From NCBI GenBank assembly GCA_030524175.1, contig JAUNHC010000004.1:62001-126000 (forward strand): 64,000 bases of DNA. The letters run 5' to 3'. This document shows positions 1 to 7,367 of this stretch, piece by piece. Position numbers and translations under genes: made by a program. Within the stretch, counting starts at the first letter, position 1. Each line of letters starts with the position of its first letter. Below the pieces are notes generated by a model. It had not been told where the DNA came from. It worked only from the letters and a program-made list of their open reading frames with translations, and did not search any database. This DNA comes from Eubacteriales bacterium. GTDB taxonomy: Bacteria; Bacillota; Clostridia; Lachnospirales; Lachnospiraceae.

Positions 1-181
1 CCTCGATATCCTTCTGAAATATGGGCTTGCTCCTGTTTTCATAGAGATAACCGATGATCCAGCTCTGCATATTTGTCAGGCCTTCTTTTTCCGTGAGACA
101 GGATTGGAAGGAAAAAATCATACGGCCTATCATGTTGTCCAGGGTATGGATCTCATACCCTATAATCTGTTTTGTTTCCAT
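1..181 (-). CDS. MarR-family transcriptional regulator, N-terminal part
   Basis: This minus-strand reading frame starts at ATG 179-181 with AGAGG just upstream and runs off the window edge, so only about 60 residues are visible. The visible protein has an N-terminal helix (METKQIIGYEIHTLDNMI) followed by a segment ending YENRSKPIFQKDIE. This is the dimerisation helix and the start of the winged-helix domain seen in short MarR-type repressors. The DNA-recognition helix lies outside the window. A consensus promoter and a palindrome lie about 150-200 bases upstream and suggest autoregulation. The family call is inference from a fragment; the ligand is unknown. Confidence 0.6.
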   Translation of the reverse strand, partial: METKQIIGYEIHTLDNMIGRMIFSFQSCLTEKEGLTNMQSWIIGYLYENRSKPIFQKDIE

Positions 182-324
182 AAAAACCTCTTTTCTTATG
201 GCATGATGCCGGGTGCGAAAGGGGGCCGGGGCAGGCACTGCCTCTCCAGACAGACGCTCGGTTCCCTTTTGACCCTGGCACCATGGTGTGAAACAGGTAA
301 AAGGTCCGCCCACGGACAAAAATA

Positions 325-386
325 AGTTCGTAAGCGAACTGTTAGGGAACGAACTATATTATAAGGGATGAGAAGGGAGGTGTCAA
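325..386 (-). promoter_or_regulatory. Sigma-A promoter and palindromic operator for the MarR-type gene
   Basis: On the minus strand TTGACA (381-386) and TATAAT (358-363) are separated by exactly 17 bases. Just downstream of the -10 lies AGTTCG-TAAG-CGAACT (325-340), with a further CGAACT half-site at 350-355 close to the start point. A repressor bound here would block initiation, which fits MarR autoregulation. The leader from here to the ATG is about 170 bases. The rest of the gene-free stretch 182-472 holds a 9-bp hairpin (396-404 with 423-431) between phnX and this promoter, and a dispersed repeat. Confidence 0.7.
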
Positions 387-395
387 GAGACAGAA

Positions 396-431
396 TGCCG
401 CACCAGTGTTGAAAAAATCACGGGTGCGGCA
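396..431 (-). terminator. GC-rich hairpin after phnX, possible terminator
   Basis: TGCCGCACC (396-404) pairs perfectly with GGTGCGGCA (423-431) across an A-rich loop. It lies 3' of phnX on the minus strand and is the only strong hairpin there. There is no clear T run after it on the minus strand, so intrinsic termination is uncertain. Confidence 0.4.
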
Positions 432-466
432 GATTGTCGGAATAAATTTTCAAACAGACTCTAGGG
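422..466. repeat. Dispersed repeat A, copy 1
   Basis: This intergenic segment contains AATTTTCAAAC followed within a few bases by CTCTAGG. It matches segments at 10672-10717 and 15772-15820 in the same orientation. The conserved core is about 27 bases, preceded by a GC-rich GGGGCGTG-like stretch that is clearest in the other two copies. Confidence 0.5.
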
Positions 467-472
467 TCATAG

Positions 473-1249
473 TCATATTCCAAGTGCAGAGATGAGCTGA
501 GGGAGCTGGGAGAGACTTGGAAGAACGAAGTGGGCTCCTGCGGAGCGGAAGACGGCTTCTGTCTTTAGACAGGCTTTGGATCGTTCTGAGGGGGACATTG
601 CCTCAAATTCTTTTTGGCTCAGTCCCAGTTCGGAACTTCCTTCAATGATTCCCACGGACCATACGCCTGCGCTTAAGCCTTCTTTGATATCAGAGACAGT
701 ATCTCCTACCTTGACAACGCTTTTTGTGCAGGAGACGCCCAGGGCTTTCAGGTTTTCAAAAATCATATATGGATAGGGGCGTCCTATTCCGTTTACGGCA
801 TCCGGGCTGAACCAACAGTCCGGGGTATATCCCTGTTCAGCGGCCTTGGGGACTACCATATTCATCATCGCATCAGTATAGCCGGTGGTGGAGCCGATTT
901 TTAGTCCCATTGCGCGCAGGGCAGCCACGGTTTCCAGAGTATGCGGCTTGGGAGAGGAAAAGTCCGCCAGAATGGAGAATAGTTTAGGTTCGAATTGTGC
1001 ATAAACCGCTTCTGCATCTTCGGTTCCGGGAGAGTGTCCGGTGACTTCTTTCCACTCCGCACAAATGCGGTCCATATTCAGCATAGTACGGATATGTTCG
1101 CGTTTCAGCATCCCCATGGGCTTGCGGGTTTCTTCCAGAGTAACCTGGATCCCGAAGTGGGCGAATGCATCCCGGAAGGCCTGGACCGGGGCAAAACAGC
1201 CATAGTCCACGGTAGTGCCGGCCCAATCAAAGATTACTGCCTCGATCAT
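473..1249 (-). CDS. phnX: Phosphonoacetaldehyde hydrolase
   Basis: PhnX hydrolyses phosphonoacetaldehyde to acetaldehyde and phosphate, the carbon-phosphorus cleavage step of 2-aminoethylphosphonate use. The 258-residue protein is a HAD-superfamily enzyme of normal family length. Motif I is DWAGT with nucleophile Asp8; Ala10 replaces the usual second Asp, as is characteristic of PhnX. The Schiff-base lysine is Lys49 in MGMLKREH. The later acidic motif is KVGDTVSDIKEG. Its ATG overlaps the phnW stop by four bases (ATGA), indicating translational coupling. It is last in the operon. The enzyme needs no metal other than Mg and acts in the cytoplasm. Identification is firm because both the fold motifs and the phnW neighbour agree. 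Confidence 0.95.
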   Translation of the reverse strand: MIEAVIFDWAGTTVDYGCFAPVQAFRDAFAHFGIQVTLEETRKPMGMLKREHIRTMLNMDRICAEWKEVTGHSPGTEDAEAVYAQFEPKLFSILADFSSPKPHTLETVAALRAMGLKIGSTTGYTDAMMNMVVPKAAEQGYTPDCWFSPDAVNGIGRPYPYMIFENLKALGVSCTKSVVKVGDTVSDIKEGLSAGVWSVGIIEGSSELGLSQKEFEAMSPSERSKACLKTEAVFRSAGAHFVLPSLSQLPQLISALGI

Positions 1250-2343
1250 GCCTTCACCTCCTTCAGGAAATCAGAAATAATTTCAATTAGTCTTTCAATG
1301 TCATCAGCGTAAATCTCACCGATGTTGCCGATACGGAAGGTGTCAAGCTCTGTCAGTTTGCCTGGGTAGATGGCATAGCCCCTCTCTTTGATATAGCTGT
1401 AAAAATCAGAGAACCGGAAGGATGCACCGCCGGGATAAAAAAAGGTAGTGATAATGGGGCCTTGATGGATTTTGTCTATGTAGGGGGTAAAGCCCATCTT
1501 AGTCATCCGCTGGATAAGCAGGCGGTTATTTTCCGTATAGCGGCGGTGCCGGGCAGTGATTCCGCCTTCCTGTGTCAGTTCATCAAGAGCCCTTGCAAAG
1601 GCCAGAACAACATGAGTGGGAGAGGTAAAACGCCATTTGCCGTCTTTTTCCATGGTTTTCCACTGGTCAAGAAGATCCAGGGACAGGGAACGGGCCTTGC
1701 CTTCACTTCCCAGAAGTTTGTCCCGGCGGCAGAGAACGAAGGCGAAGCCGGGAACACCCTGTATACACTTGTTGGCGCTGGACACCAGGAAATCGATGCC
1801 CCAGTGGGATACGGGGATATCTATGCCGCCGAAGGAGGACATAGCATCTATGATAAAGGTACGTCCGGCATCTCTGACCACCTTACCTACAGACTGGATA
1901 TCGTTTAGAATACCGCTTGTAGTCTCACTGTGAACCATGGCTACATGAGTAACAGCAGGATTTTGGGCAAGGAGATCTGCCACGTGGGCAGCATCAGGAA
2001 TCTTATCGTAGGATTCCTTATAATGAATGTAGGAAATACGGCTGCGGTCGCATATTTTAGTCATCCGTTCGCCGTAAGCACCGTTAGAACAGATGAGCAC
2101 CATTTCGTCATCCCCTATCACGCTGGAGAGTACGCTTTCCACACTGAAGGTGCCGCTTCCCTGCATCAGTACGGCTGTGTAGCTGTCTTCAGAGACATGG
2201 GCCAGTTCCAAGAGTTGTCTGCGGATTTTTTGGGTGACTGTTTTGTAATCATCGTCCCAGGTACAGCGGTCAACCAGCATTTCCTGCTTTACGGTGCCGG
2301 AGGTGGTAAGAGGGCCGGGGGTCAGTAATTTATAAGTATTCAT
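1246..2343 (-). CDS. phnW: 2-aminoethylphosphonate-pyruvate transaminase
   Basis: PhnW moves the amino group of 2-aminoethylphosphonate to pyruvate, giving phosphonoacetaldehyde and alanine. The 365-residue protein is a class V aminotransferase of usual length. The PLP lysine is Lys192 in SSANKCIQGVPGF, and Asp166 in FIIDAMSSFGG is the residue expected to contact the pyridine nitrogen. The N-terminus LLTPGPLTTS is typical of the family. It starts with ATG at 2343 behind an AAGGAA site and is 20 bases after the binding-protein gene. Together with phnX it forms the complete two-step pathway, so the operon yields phosphate, acetaldehyde and alanine from imported phosphonate. Confidence 0.95.
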   Translation of the reverse strand: MNTYKLLTPGPLTTSGTVKQEMLVDRCTWDDDYKTVTQKIRRQLLELAHVSEDSYTAVLMQGSGTFSVESVLSSVIGDDEMVLICSNGAYGERMTKICDRSRISYIHYKESYDKIPDAAHVADLLAQNPAVTHVAMVHSETTSGILNDIQSVGKVVRDAGRTFIIDAMSSFGGIDIPVSHWGIDFLVSSANKCIQGVPGFAFVLCRRDKLLGSEGKARSLSLDLLDQWKTMEKDGKWRFTSPTHVVLAFARALDELTQEGGITARHRRYTENNRLLIQRMTKMGFTPYIDKIHQGPIITTFFYPGGASFRFSDFYSYIKERGYAIYPGKLTELDTFRIGNIGEIYADDIERLIEIISDFLKEVKA

Positions 2344-2363
2344 GTTTTGTCAGTTCCTTTCTG

Positions 2364-3374
2364 TTAATTCTTAGCTCGTTCGGACAGTTCCTGGTGATTC
2401 TGGAACAGTTGGAAGGTGAGAGGTTCGCTGAAGGTCATGGGATAGGCTGACTGGTTGGCGGGATCAGCAGTTTCCCCATTGTACAGAGGATTGGGATAAG
2501 CTGCCAGCAGTTCCTCACGGCCATTCTCAATGATACACTGAGCCATTTCCATGGCCAGAGGGTTGGTCTTGCTGTCTTTGTCCAGTACAGACACAGACTC
2601 GGTCAGGGAGAAATTACCTTCGCTGGGGTCAACAAAGTCGATAGGCATTCCATCTGCCTTGTCGGATACAGCCTGATGGCGTAAACCGAAGCCTATGGCG
2701 ATCTCACCGGCACGGCACAGTTTCAGAGGCCCGGAGCCGGAGGTTTCAATGTGGGCATCCGCATTTTTATAAATACCGGCAAGGACTTCCTGTGCACCGT
2801 CTTCGCCGTAAGCGGAAACAAGAGCCTGGATCAGCAGCCATGCAGTTGAGGAGGACTGGATGTCAGTGACGGCAATCTGCCCTTCATAGATGGGGTCAGA
2901 CAGATCCTTTAGGCTGGCAGGGGTGGGTAAGTTCTCAGACTTCATCAGTTCAGTGTTCAAAATAATGGCTCCCTCCTGAGAAGTGACAGGTGCGGTAAAG
3001 TCAGGTACCTCCATTATGGTGTCAATATTGAATTCAAGGGGCAGGAACATGGAATTCTGTTCCTGAGCACTCTGAAGATAGAAGGTACTCATAGTGACCA
3101 TATCGGCTTCCAGATTTGTACCTTCAGCCAGGAGTTTTCCGCCTAATTCTGATGTGCCGTAGGTCTGGAAAATATACTTGCCCTCGTAGCCGTTTGTATT
3201 CAGGGCATTCTGCATGGCAGTCACGGCTTCTTCGTCTGCATTGGAATAGATGATCACCTGTTTTTCAGCGGATGTACCGGCGGCAGCAGAACTTTCGGAA
3301 GAAGTACAGCCGGACATCAGGGATAAGCACAGGGTCAGGGAAAGACTCAGTGCCGGAATTTTCTTCAATTTCAT
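2364..3374 (-). CDS. ABC transporter substrate-binding lipoprotein, probably for 2-aminoethylphosphonate
   Basis: This is a 336-residue extracellular binding protein with a lipoprotein signal: basic start, hydrophobic core, and the lipobox LMSGC with the modified cysteine at residue 23. A Ser/Ala-rich linker follows, then a two-lobe binding-protein domain (QVIIYSNADEEAV...) like those of iron(III), thiamine and 2-aminoethylphosphonate binding proteins. Its position between the permease and phnW points to 2-aminoethylphosphonate as ligand. ATG 3374 has an AAAGGAAA site. The 54-base gap to the permease contains an ATGTCTG...CAGGCAT hairpin. The substrate is inferred from context, not from binding residues. 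Confidence 0.8.
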   Translation of the reverse strand: MKLKKIPALSLSLTLCLSLMSGCTSSESSAAAGTSAEKQVIIYSNADEEAVTAMQNALNTNGYEGKYIFQTYGTSELGGKLLAEGTNLEADMVTMSTFYLQSAQEQNSMFLPLEFNIDTIMEVPDFTAPVTSQEGAIILNTELMKSENLPTPASLKDLSDPIYEGQIAVTDIQSSSTAWLLIQALVSAYGEDGAQEVLAGIYKNADAHIETSGSGPLKLCRAGEIAIGFGLRHQAVSDKADGMPIDFVDPSEGNFSLTESVSVLDKDSKTNPLAMEMAQCIIENGREELLAAYPNPLYNGETADPANQSAYPMTFSEPLTFQLFQNHQELSERAKN

Positions 3375-3393
3375 AATAGTTTCCTTTCTTTTT

Positions 3394-3420
3394 GATCGGT
3401 GATGTCTGCATCAGCAGGCA
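3394..3420. repeat. Small hairpin repeat B, copy 1
   Basis: ATGTCTG and CAGGCAT flank CATCAG here, between the permease and binding-protein genes. A near-identical hairpin with the same loop is at 12733-12752, and related stretches occur near 7272 and 33783. The structure may be an RNA hairpin that sets relative expression of binding protein and permease. Confidence 0.4.
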
Positions 3421-3428
3421 TGTCCCGT

Positions 3429-5051
3429 TTATTTATCAGATACTTTGTGATTGGCCAGCCAGGAAAAGAGAGCTTTTGCAGCAAGGTTGGTGGCCAGGAT
3501 CAACAGTGACAGCACGAATACCTCATTGAATCGGTTTACGTACTGCAGCTGCTTGATCATAGTGGTCAGTACCATGGTACGGGCACCGGCGATAAAGATC
3601 AGGGCGCTGATGGTGACCATGGAGTTGATGAAATAATAGCTGAACACTTGGATGAGGCTTGACATGGCGTTGGGAGTGACCACACGCAGGATGGTCTTGA
3701 TCCAGCTGTCCCCCATAAGCATGGCGGTGGTTTCCCACCCGGCATTCATTTTTGAAAGAGAGTTTTTCATCATCAGGTAGGGTGTGGAGAAGTAGTGGAC
3801 AATGTTGCACAGTATCATCAGCAGCAAGGTGTTCTGAAGGGATGTACCTGAGAACAGGAACAGATATGCCACACCCAGTACCATACCTGGAATTGCGTTT
3901 GTCACTAAGGCAATACTTTCAATGATCCTCTTATAGCGCTGGGAAAGATTGCTGCGGGCTGCGATAAGTGCTGCTCCGTAAGCCGCCAATGTCCCAAGTG
4001 CCGCTGTGAGAAGCGCCATCAGCAGTGAGTGCCCGTAGGCAGAAAGAAGTCCGCTGTCAAAAAATGCAGACCGGAAGTGTTCCAGGGAGAAGCCTGTTTT
4101 ATAAGGCCATTCCTCTGCCATAGGAACAACAAAGATGACTGCAAAAATAGAAAGCACGGCGATGGAAACAGCACCGCCGGATACTCCCCAGCCCATGTCA
4201 CGGATCCGGTTTTCCCGAAGTTCTGTCTGGTCTATGCGGCTATAACGGATATTGAACTGTTCCAGAATCTGGAGGATACAGATACTGCCGATGGATGGAA
4301 TCAGCATGATCATGGCGATAACCGCACCCCGGTTGAAATCCGGGATACCCCCCAGCATCTGGTTGTAAAGCAGCGTTGCGATGACTTCGTATCTGCCGCC
4401 CACGGAGGCCGGAATCCCAAAGTCAGTGAAACACAGAAAGAATGCCTGGATAAATGCACCGGCAAGTGTGCCCAGCAAAGGACGGAGCACCGCGATCCAG
4501 AAAGCAGAGATATCCTTGTCTCCCATCACCTTGGAAACTATAAGGACCTTTTTGTCCACATATCCCATGGTATTGTGTATCAGCAGAAAGGCTACGGGTA
4601 TTGTGTAGATGACATAACCCACCAGAAGTCCTCCCATGCCGTAGATATCAAAAAACTGCCGTCCCAGCAAACGTGTGATAAGGCCCTGTCTGCCGAAGGA
4701 ATATATGATAGCGAAGCCATAGGTAATGGTAGGCAGAAACATCGGCAGGGTGGCAGCCGCGGTGAGAAAACTTTTAAACCATCGGGGGAGGCCAGTGTAA
4801 TGAACTGCATAAGCCATAAGAAAGGCGAAGGCTGTGGCCAGTACCGCAGCCGCGGCGGCTACAACGAAACTGTTGCCTAAAGCTGTGAGGAACCCCTTCT
4901 TGCTTACCACTGCTGAATAGAATTCAAAGGTGAGACCTCCGTCCCACAGAGATTTTCCCAGCAGCAGTAAAATCGGCCCTGCCAGAAAAGCGGCAAATAG
5001 TATTGTGATGATCCAGAAGATAAGTTTAAGTTCCCGGTTTTTACTTTTCAT
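3429..5051 (-). CDS. ABC transporter permease with two fused membrane domains, phosphonate uptake
   Basis: The 540-residue membrane protein contains two copies of the binding-protein-dependent transport inner-membrane domain, roughly residues 1-265 and 285-540, each with about six hydrophobic segments. The coupling EAA-like loops lie near 'MGDKDISAFWIAVLRPLL' and 'LMGDSWIKTILRVVTP'. Fused permeases of this kind are known for iron(III), thiamine and a 2-aminoethylphosphonate system. It lies nine bases after the ATPase gene and is followed by the binding protein. It should form the membrane channel of the importer. A Fe(III) or thiamine role is possible by sequence alone but is made unlikely by phnWX. 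Confidence 0.85.
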   Translation of the reverse strand: MKSKNRELKLIFWIITILFAAFLAGPILLLLGKSLWDGGLTFEFYSAVVSKKGFLTALGNSFVVAAAAAVLATAFAFLMAYAVHYTGLPRWFKSFLTAAATLPMFLPTITYGFAIIYSFGRQGLITRLLGRQFFDIYGMGGLLVGYVIYTIPVAFLLIHNTMGYVDKKVLIVSKVMGDKDISAFWIAVLRPLLGTLAGAFIQAFFLCFTDFGIPASVGGRYEVIATLLYNQMLGGIPDFNRGAVIAMIMLIPSIGSICILQILEQFNIRYSRIDQTELRENRIRDMGWGVSGGAVSIAVLSIFAVIFVVPMAEEWPYKTGFSLEHFRSAFFDSGLLSAYGHSLLMALLTAALGTLAAYGAALIAARSNLSQRYKRIIESIALVTNAIPGMVLGVAYLFLFSGTSLQNTLLLMILCNIVHYFSTPYLMMKNSLSKMNAGWETTAMLMGDSWIKTILRVVTPNAMSSLIQVFSYYFINSMVTISALIFIAGARTMVLTTMIKQLQYVNRFNEVFVLSLLILATNLAAKALFSWLANHKVSDK

Positions 5052-5060
5052 ACGCGCCTC

Positions 5061-5831
5061 TTATATTGCAGAAGCTGCCTGCATAGGGACATCTCCGAAC
5101 AGAGCATAAATATTATTCCGCTTGATCTCCAGCTGATTTAAAATGAATTCACGGACGAAATCATTTTTAGGATTATGGACGATCTCCGCAGGCCGGGCGT
5201 ACTGAGAGATGGTGCCCTTCTCCATGATCAGGACACGGTCGGACAGAGTGAGGGCCTCTTCAGGATCATGTGTGACAATGATCGTGGTAAGACGGTATTC
5301 CCTGGCAATGAGTTTGATACGGTCTTTGATGGATTCCTTGATAACACCGTCCAGTGCAGACAAGGGTTCATCCAGCAGAAGGATCTTCGGCTTCATGACC
5401 ATGGTGCGTGCAAGTGCTGTACGTTGTTTCTGACCGCCGGAAAGCTGGTCGACACGTTTGTCCAGATGCTCGTGCAGCCCAAGAAGATCAATAAGGTCGT
5501 CTACCTCTGCCCGGGAGGAAACACCGGGACGGTTTTTTAATCCGTATGTTATATTCTGCCGGACATTCAGATTGGGGAACAGTGCATAATCCTGAAACAC
5601 AATATTGAATCCCCTTTTTTCCATAGCTGTGTGGGTCAGATCCTCACCGTTATAAAGGATATTTCCTCCGTCAGCATCCATAATACCCAGGATCAGATTG
5701 AGAAGTGTGGTCTTGCCGCAGCCTGACGGCCCTAATATGGAGACGATTTCTCCGTCCTCTACTTGGAGTGAAATGTCCTTCAGTACACAAACTCCGTCAA
5801 AAGACTTCTGCAGATGTTTTAATTCCAGCAT
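5061..5831 (-). CDS. ABC transporter ATP-binding protein, phosphonate uptake
   Basis: This 256-residue ATPase powers the importer. It has Walker A GPSGCGKTT, the signature LSGGQKQR, and Walker B ILLLDEPLSALD followed by the switch histidine in IIVTHDPEEA. I place the start at ATG 5829-5831 (MLELKHLQKSFDG) because GGAAG lies eight bases upstream; an upstream in-frame extension to 6002 would be hydrophobic and unlike the family. The protein ends soon after the helical subdomain, so it lacks a long C-terminal regulatory domain. It is separated from the RpiR gene by about 165 bases that carry a strong palindrome, so it may head its own transcript. Confidence 0.9.
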   Translation of the reverse strand: MLELKHLQKSFDGVCVLKDISLQVEDGEIVSILGPSGCGKTTLLNLILGIMDADGGNILYNGEDLTHTAMEKRGFNIVFQDYALFPNLNVRQNITYGLKNRPGVSSRAEVDDLIDLLGLHEHLDKRVDQLSGGQKQRTALARTMVMKPKILLLDEPLSALDGVIKESIKDRIKLIAREYRLTTIIVTHDPEEALTLSDRVLIMEKGTISQYARPAEIVHNPKNDFVREFILNQLEIKRNNIYALFGDVPMQAASAI

Positions 5832-5968
5832 AAAACTACTTCCTTTCATTTTGAATGTAAGCTCTGGTTCAACAACTCCGATGATAATTGACCGCCGGAA
5901 AAAACTCAATAAAATGCAGGTGAAGCTTTTGTAATGGTCATGTAAAAAGCAATCACATGTACTGTTGA

Positions 5969-5998
5969 AATCCTGTAGAAAAACTACAGGGATACAAG
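5969..5998 (-). promoter_or_regulatory. Candidate RpiR operator upstream of the phosphonate transport genes
   Basis: The perfect palindrome TGTAGAAAAACTACA (5974-5988; arms extend to CCTGTAG/CTACAGG) lies between the regulator and ATPase genes. The same 15-mer, with two mismatches, lies just upstream of the regulator gene (6908-6922), and a third imperfect copy is at 6975-6989. A weak minus-strand -35 (TTGTAT, 5992-5997) and -10 (AGGATT, 5969-5974) with 17-base spacing bracket the palindrome. RpiR-family proteins bind such inverted repeats. The link is inference from the shared motif. Confidence 0.55.
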
Positions 5999-6883
5999 TC
6001 ATGGTTTATTTGTGTATCCCCGGCCGGCGATAACAGCGCCGCTTTTGTCCAGACTGCGTGAAAAACGTTCATAGTCACTGAGGATAATACCCATATACAG
6101 GAGATCCACTGCCGCCAGGTCAGGAATCCGTGAAAAAACGGCAGCGCCGTATATAGTCAGGTCGGCTCCCCCGGTACAAAGAAGGATATCTGCGTACTGT
6201 GCCAGCCTTGGGTTCTTCCGGCTTGTAACAGCGATAGTCCCAGCACCGGCTTTTTTCGCCTGCATCAGTGCTTTTACCGTATCACAGGAACAGCCGGAAT
6301 GTGAGAACGCAACTGCCGTATCCGGGGAACCTAGATGAGCAGCAGAAATCTGCTGAAGGTAAGCGTCCGTGTGCATCCGTGCGTTCAGCCCAAGGTAAGT
6401 GAGCTTTGTCAGCAGATCGTTGGCAGGCGTGCAGGAATTTTCCACGCCGTAAATGTCAATGGTGCGGGCAGCAGCCAGCATATGGGATGCACGTTCCAGC
6501 TTAGCGGGGGACAATGCCTTCAAAGTTTCTTCAAGAAGCTTGCCGCTTACCCGGATTTCTTTCAGCGGCAGATCCGGCAGACAATCCCAGGGCTTCAGGT
6601 CAAATCCCCAGAGATGGTCAAAAGGCTTGGATTCTTGGGCATCAGGCCGTCCGTCCCGCACAAGACAGTATTTAAAGTTTCGGTATCCTTTAAATCCAAG
6701 GGCATGGACAAAACGCATGATGGTTGGCTGACTTACCTTTGTACGGTCTGCAAGCTGGGAGATAGTGATGTTACCCGCTTCGTCCATATGGGACAAAATA
6801 AAGTCTGCCACCTTCTGTTCTGAGGGCCGCAGAGCTGCATAGGCGCTTTTGATACGGTCTGTAAGAGATATTTCGTTCTGCAT
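5999..6883 (-). CDS. RpiR/MurR-family transcriptional regulator of the phosphonate operon
   Basis: The 294-residue protein has an N-terminal RpiR helix-turn-helix (residues about 1-80, TISQLADRTKVSQPTIMRF) and a C-terminal SIS domain (about 130-270, including AVAFSHSGCSCDTVKAL and TIAVTSRKN). SIS domains in this family bind phosphosugars or similar phosphorylated ligands. Here a phosphonate or a pathway intermediate is a reasonable guess. It starts at ATG 6883 behind AAGGAG and is the first gene of the cluster. Three related palindromes flank it, which suggests autoregulation and control of the transporter operon. RpiR control of 2-aminoethylphosphonate genes is less familiar than LysR or GntR control in Proteobacteria. 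Confidence 0.85.
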   Translation of the reverse strand: MQNEISLTDRIKSAYAALRPSEQKVADFILSHMDEAGNITISQLADRTKVSQPTIMRFVHALGFKGYRNFKYCLVRDGRPDAQESKPFDHLWGFDLKPWDCLPDLPLKEIRVSGKLLEETLKALSPAKLERASHMLAAARTIDIYGVENSCTPANDLLTKLTYLGLNARMHTDAYLQQISAAHLGSPDTAVAFSHSGCSCDTVKALMQAKKAGAGTIAVTSRKNPRLAQYADILLCTGGADLTIYGAAVFSRIPDLAAVDLLYMGIILSDYERFSRSLDKSGAVIAGRGYTNKP

Positions 6884-7220
6884 ATATGTTCAACTCCTTA
6901 TCTGATATGTAGAAAACTTACAAAGAAACAATGTTTTGGATGAAACAAGAATTCCCCCAAGGGTACAGAGTGTTTGTAGTTTTTCGTGAAAAATTATCTG
7001 TTTTACCTTAAAAAACATTTGTGGATACATTGACAGGATAAAAATCATATATTTATGGTGCTCAGGCTTCCTATGACAGACTGTCAAACTTCCACAATAT
7101 AATTATCTTCATTGTAATAAAAGCCGCTACCTCACGTTTGTAAATATCATGTTAAATTCTTAAAAGAATGAGGAAATGAAAGGGGGAAAGGGAGATTAGG
7201 CTTTTAGAGGGAAATGTCTG
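6884..7220. promoter_or_regulatory. Regulatory gap upstream of the RpiR gene with two operator copies
   Basis: This gap between divergent genes contains TGTAGAAAACTTACA (6908-6922), matching the palindrome at 5974-5988 at 13 of 15 positions. It also contains TGTAGTTTTTC at 6975-6985, which is the same site in the other orientation with a degraded second half that reads into TTTTCGTGAAAA. The rest is AT-rich. I could not assign a convincing -35/-10 pair for the regulator gene. Confidence 0.45.
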
Positions 7221-7249
7221 TTGACATGCAGGATTTGGCAGGTTATATT
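7221..7249 (+). promoter_or_regulatory. Sigma-A promoter for the phospholipase D-type gene
   Basis: TTGACA (7221-7226) and TATATT (7244-7249) are spaced by 17 bases, about 110 bases upstream of the coding start. The leader contains CTTTCATGATCAGTGATGTC, which resembles repeat B. Confidence 0.65.
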
Positions 7250-7367
7250 ATTCACTATGTAAGCCGGGAGGAATGGACTTTCATGATCAGTGATGTCCGC
7301 CCTGACCGGGAATGATATAGGAAGTGGGCGCTTTTGCCGTTCTGGGGAAAGGTGGTTTGTGAAGGGT

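Noticed and set aside
104-325. Plus-strand 73-residue frame at the window start
   Set aside because: It runs over the minus-strand MarR-type gene and its leader, lacks a ribosome site and resembles nothing.
5832-6002. 57-residue N-terminal extension of the phosphonate ABC ATPase
   Set aside because: It would cover the palindrome and regulatory gap and resembles no ABC domain; ATG 5831 has GGAAG upstream.
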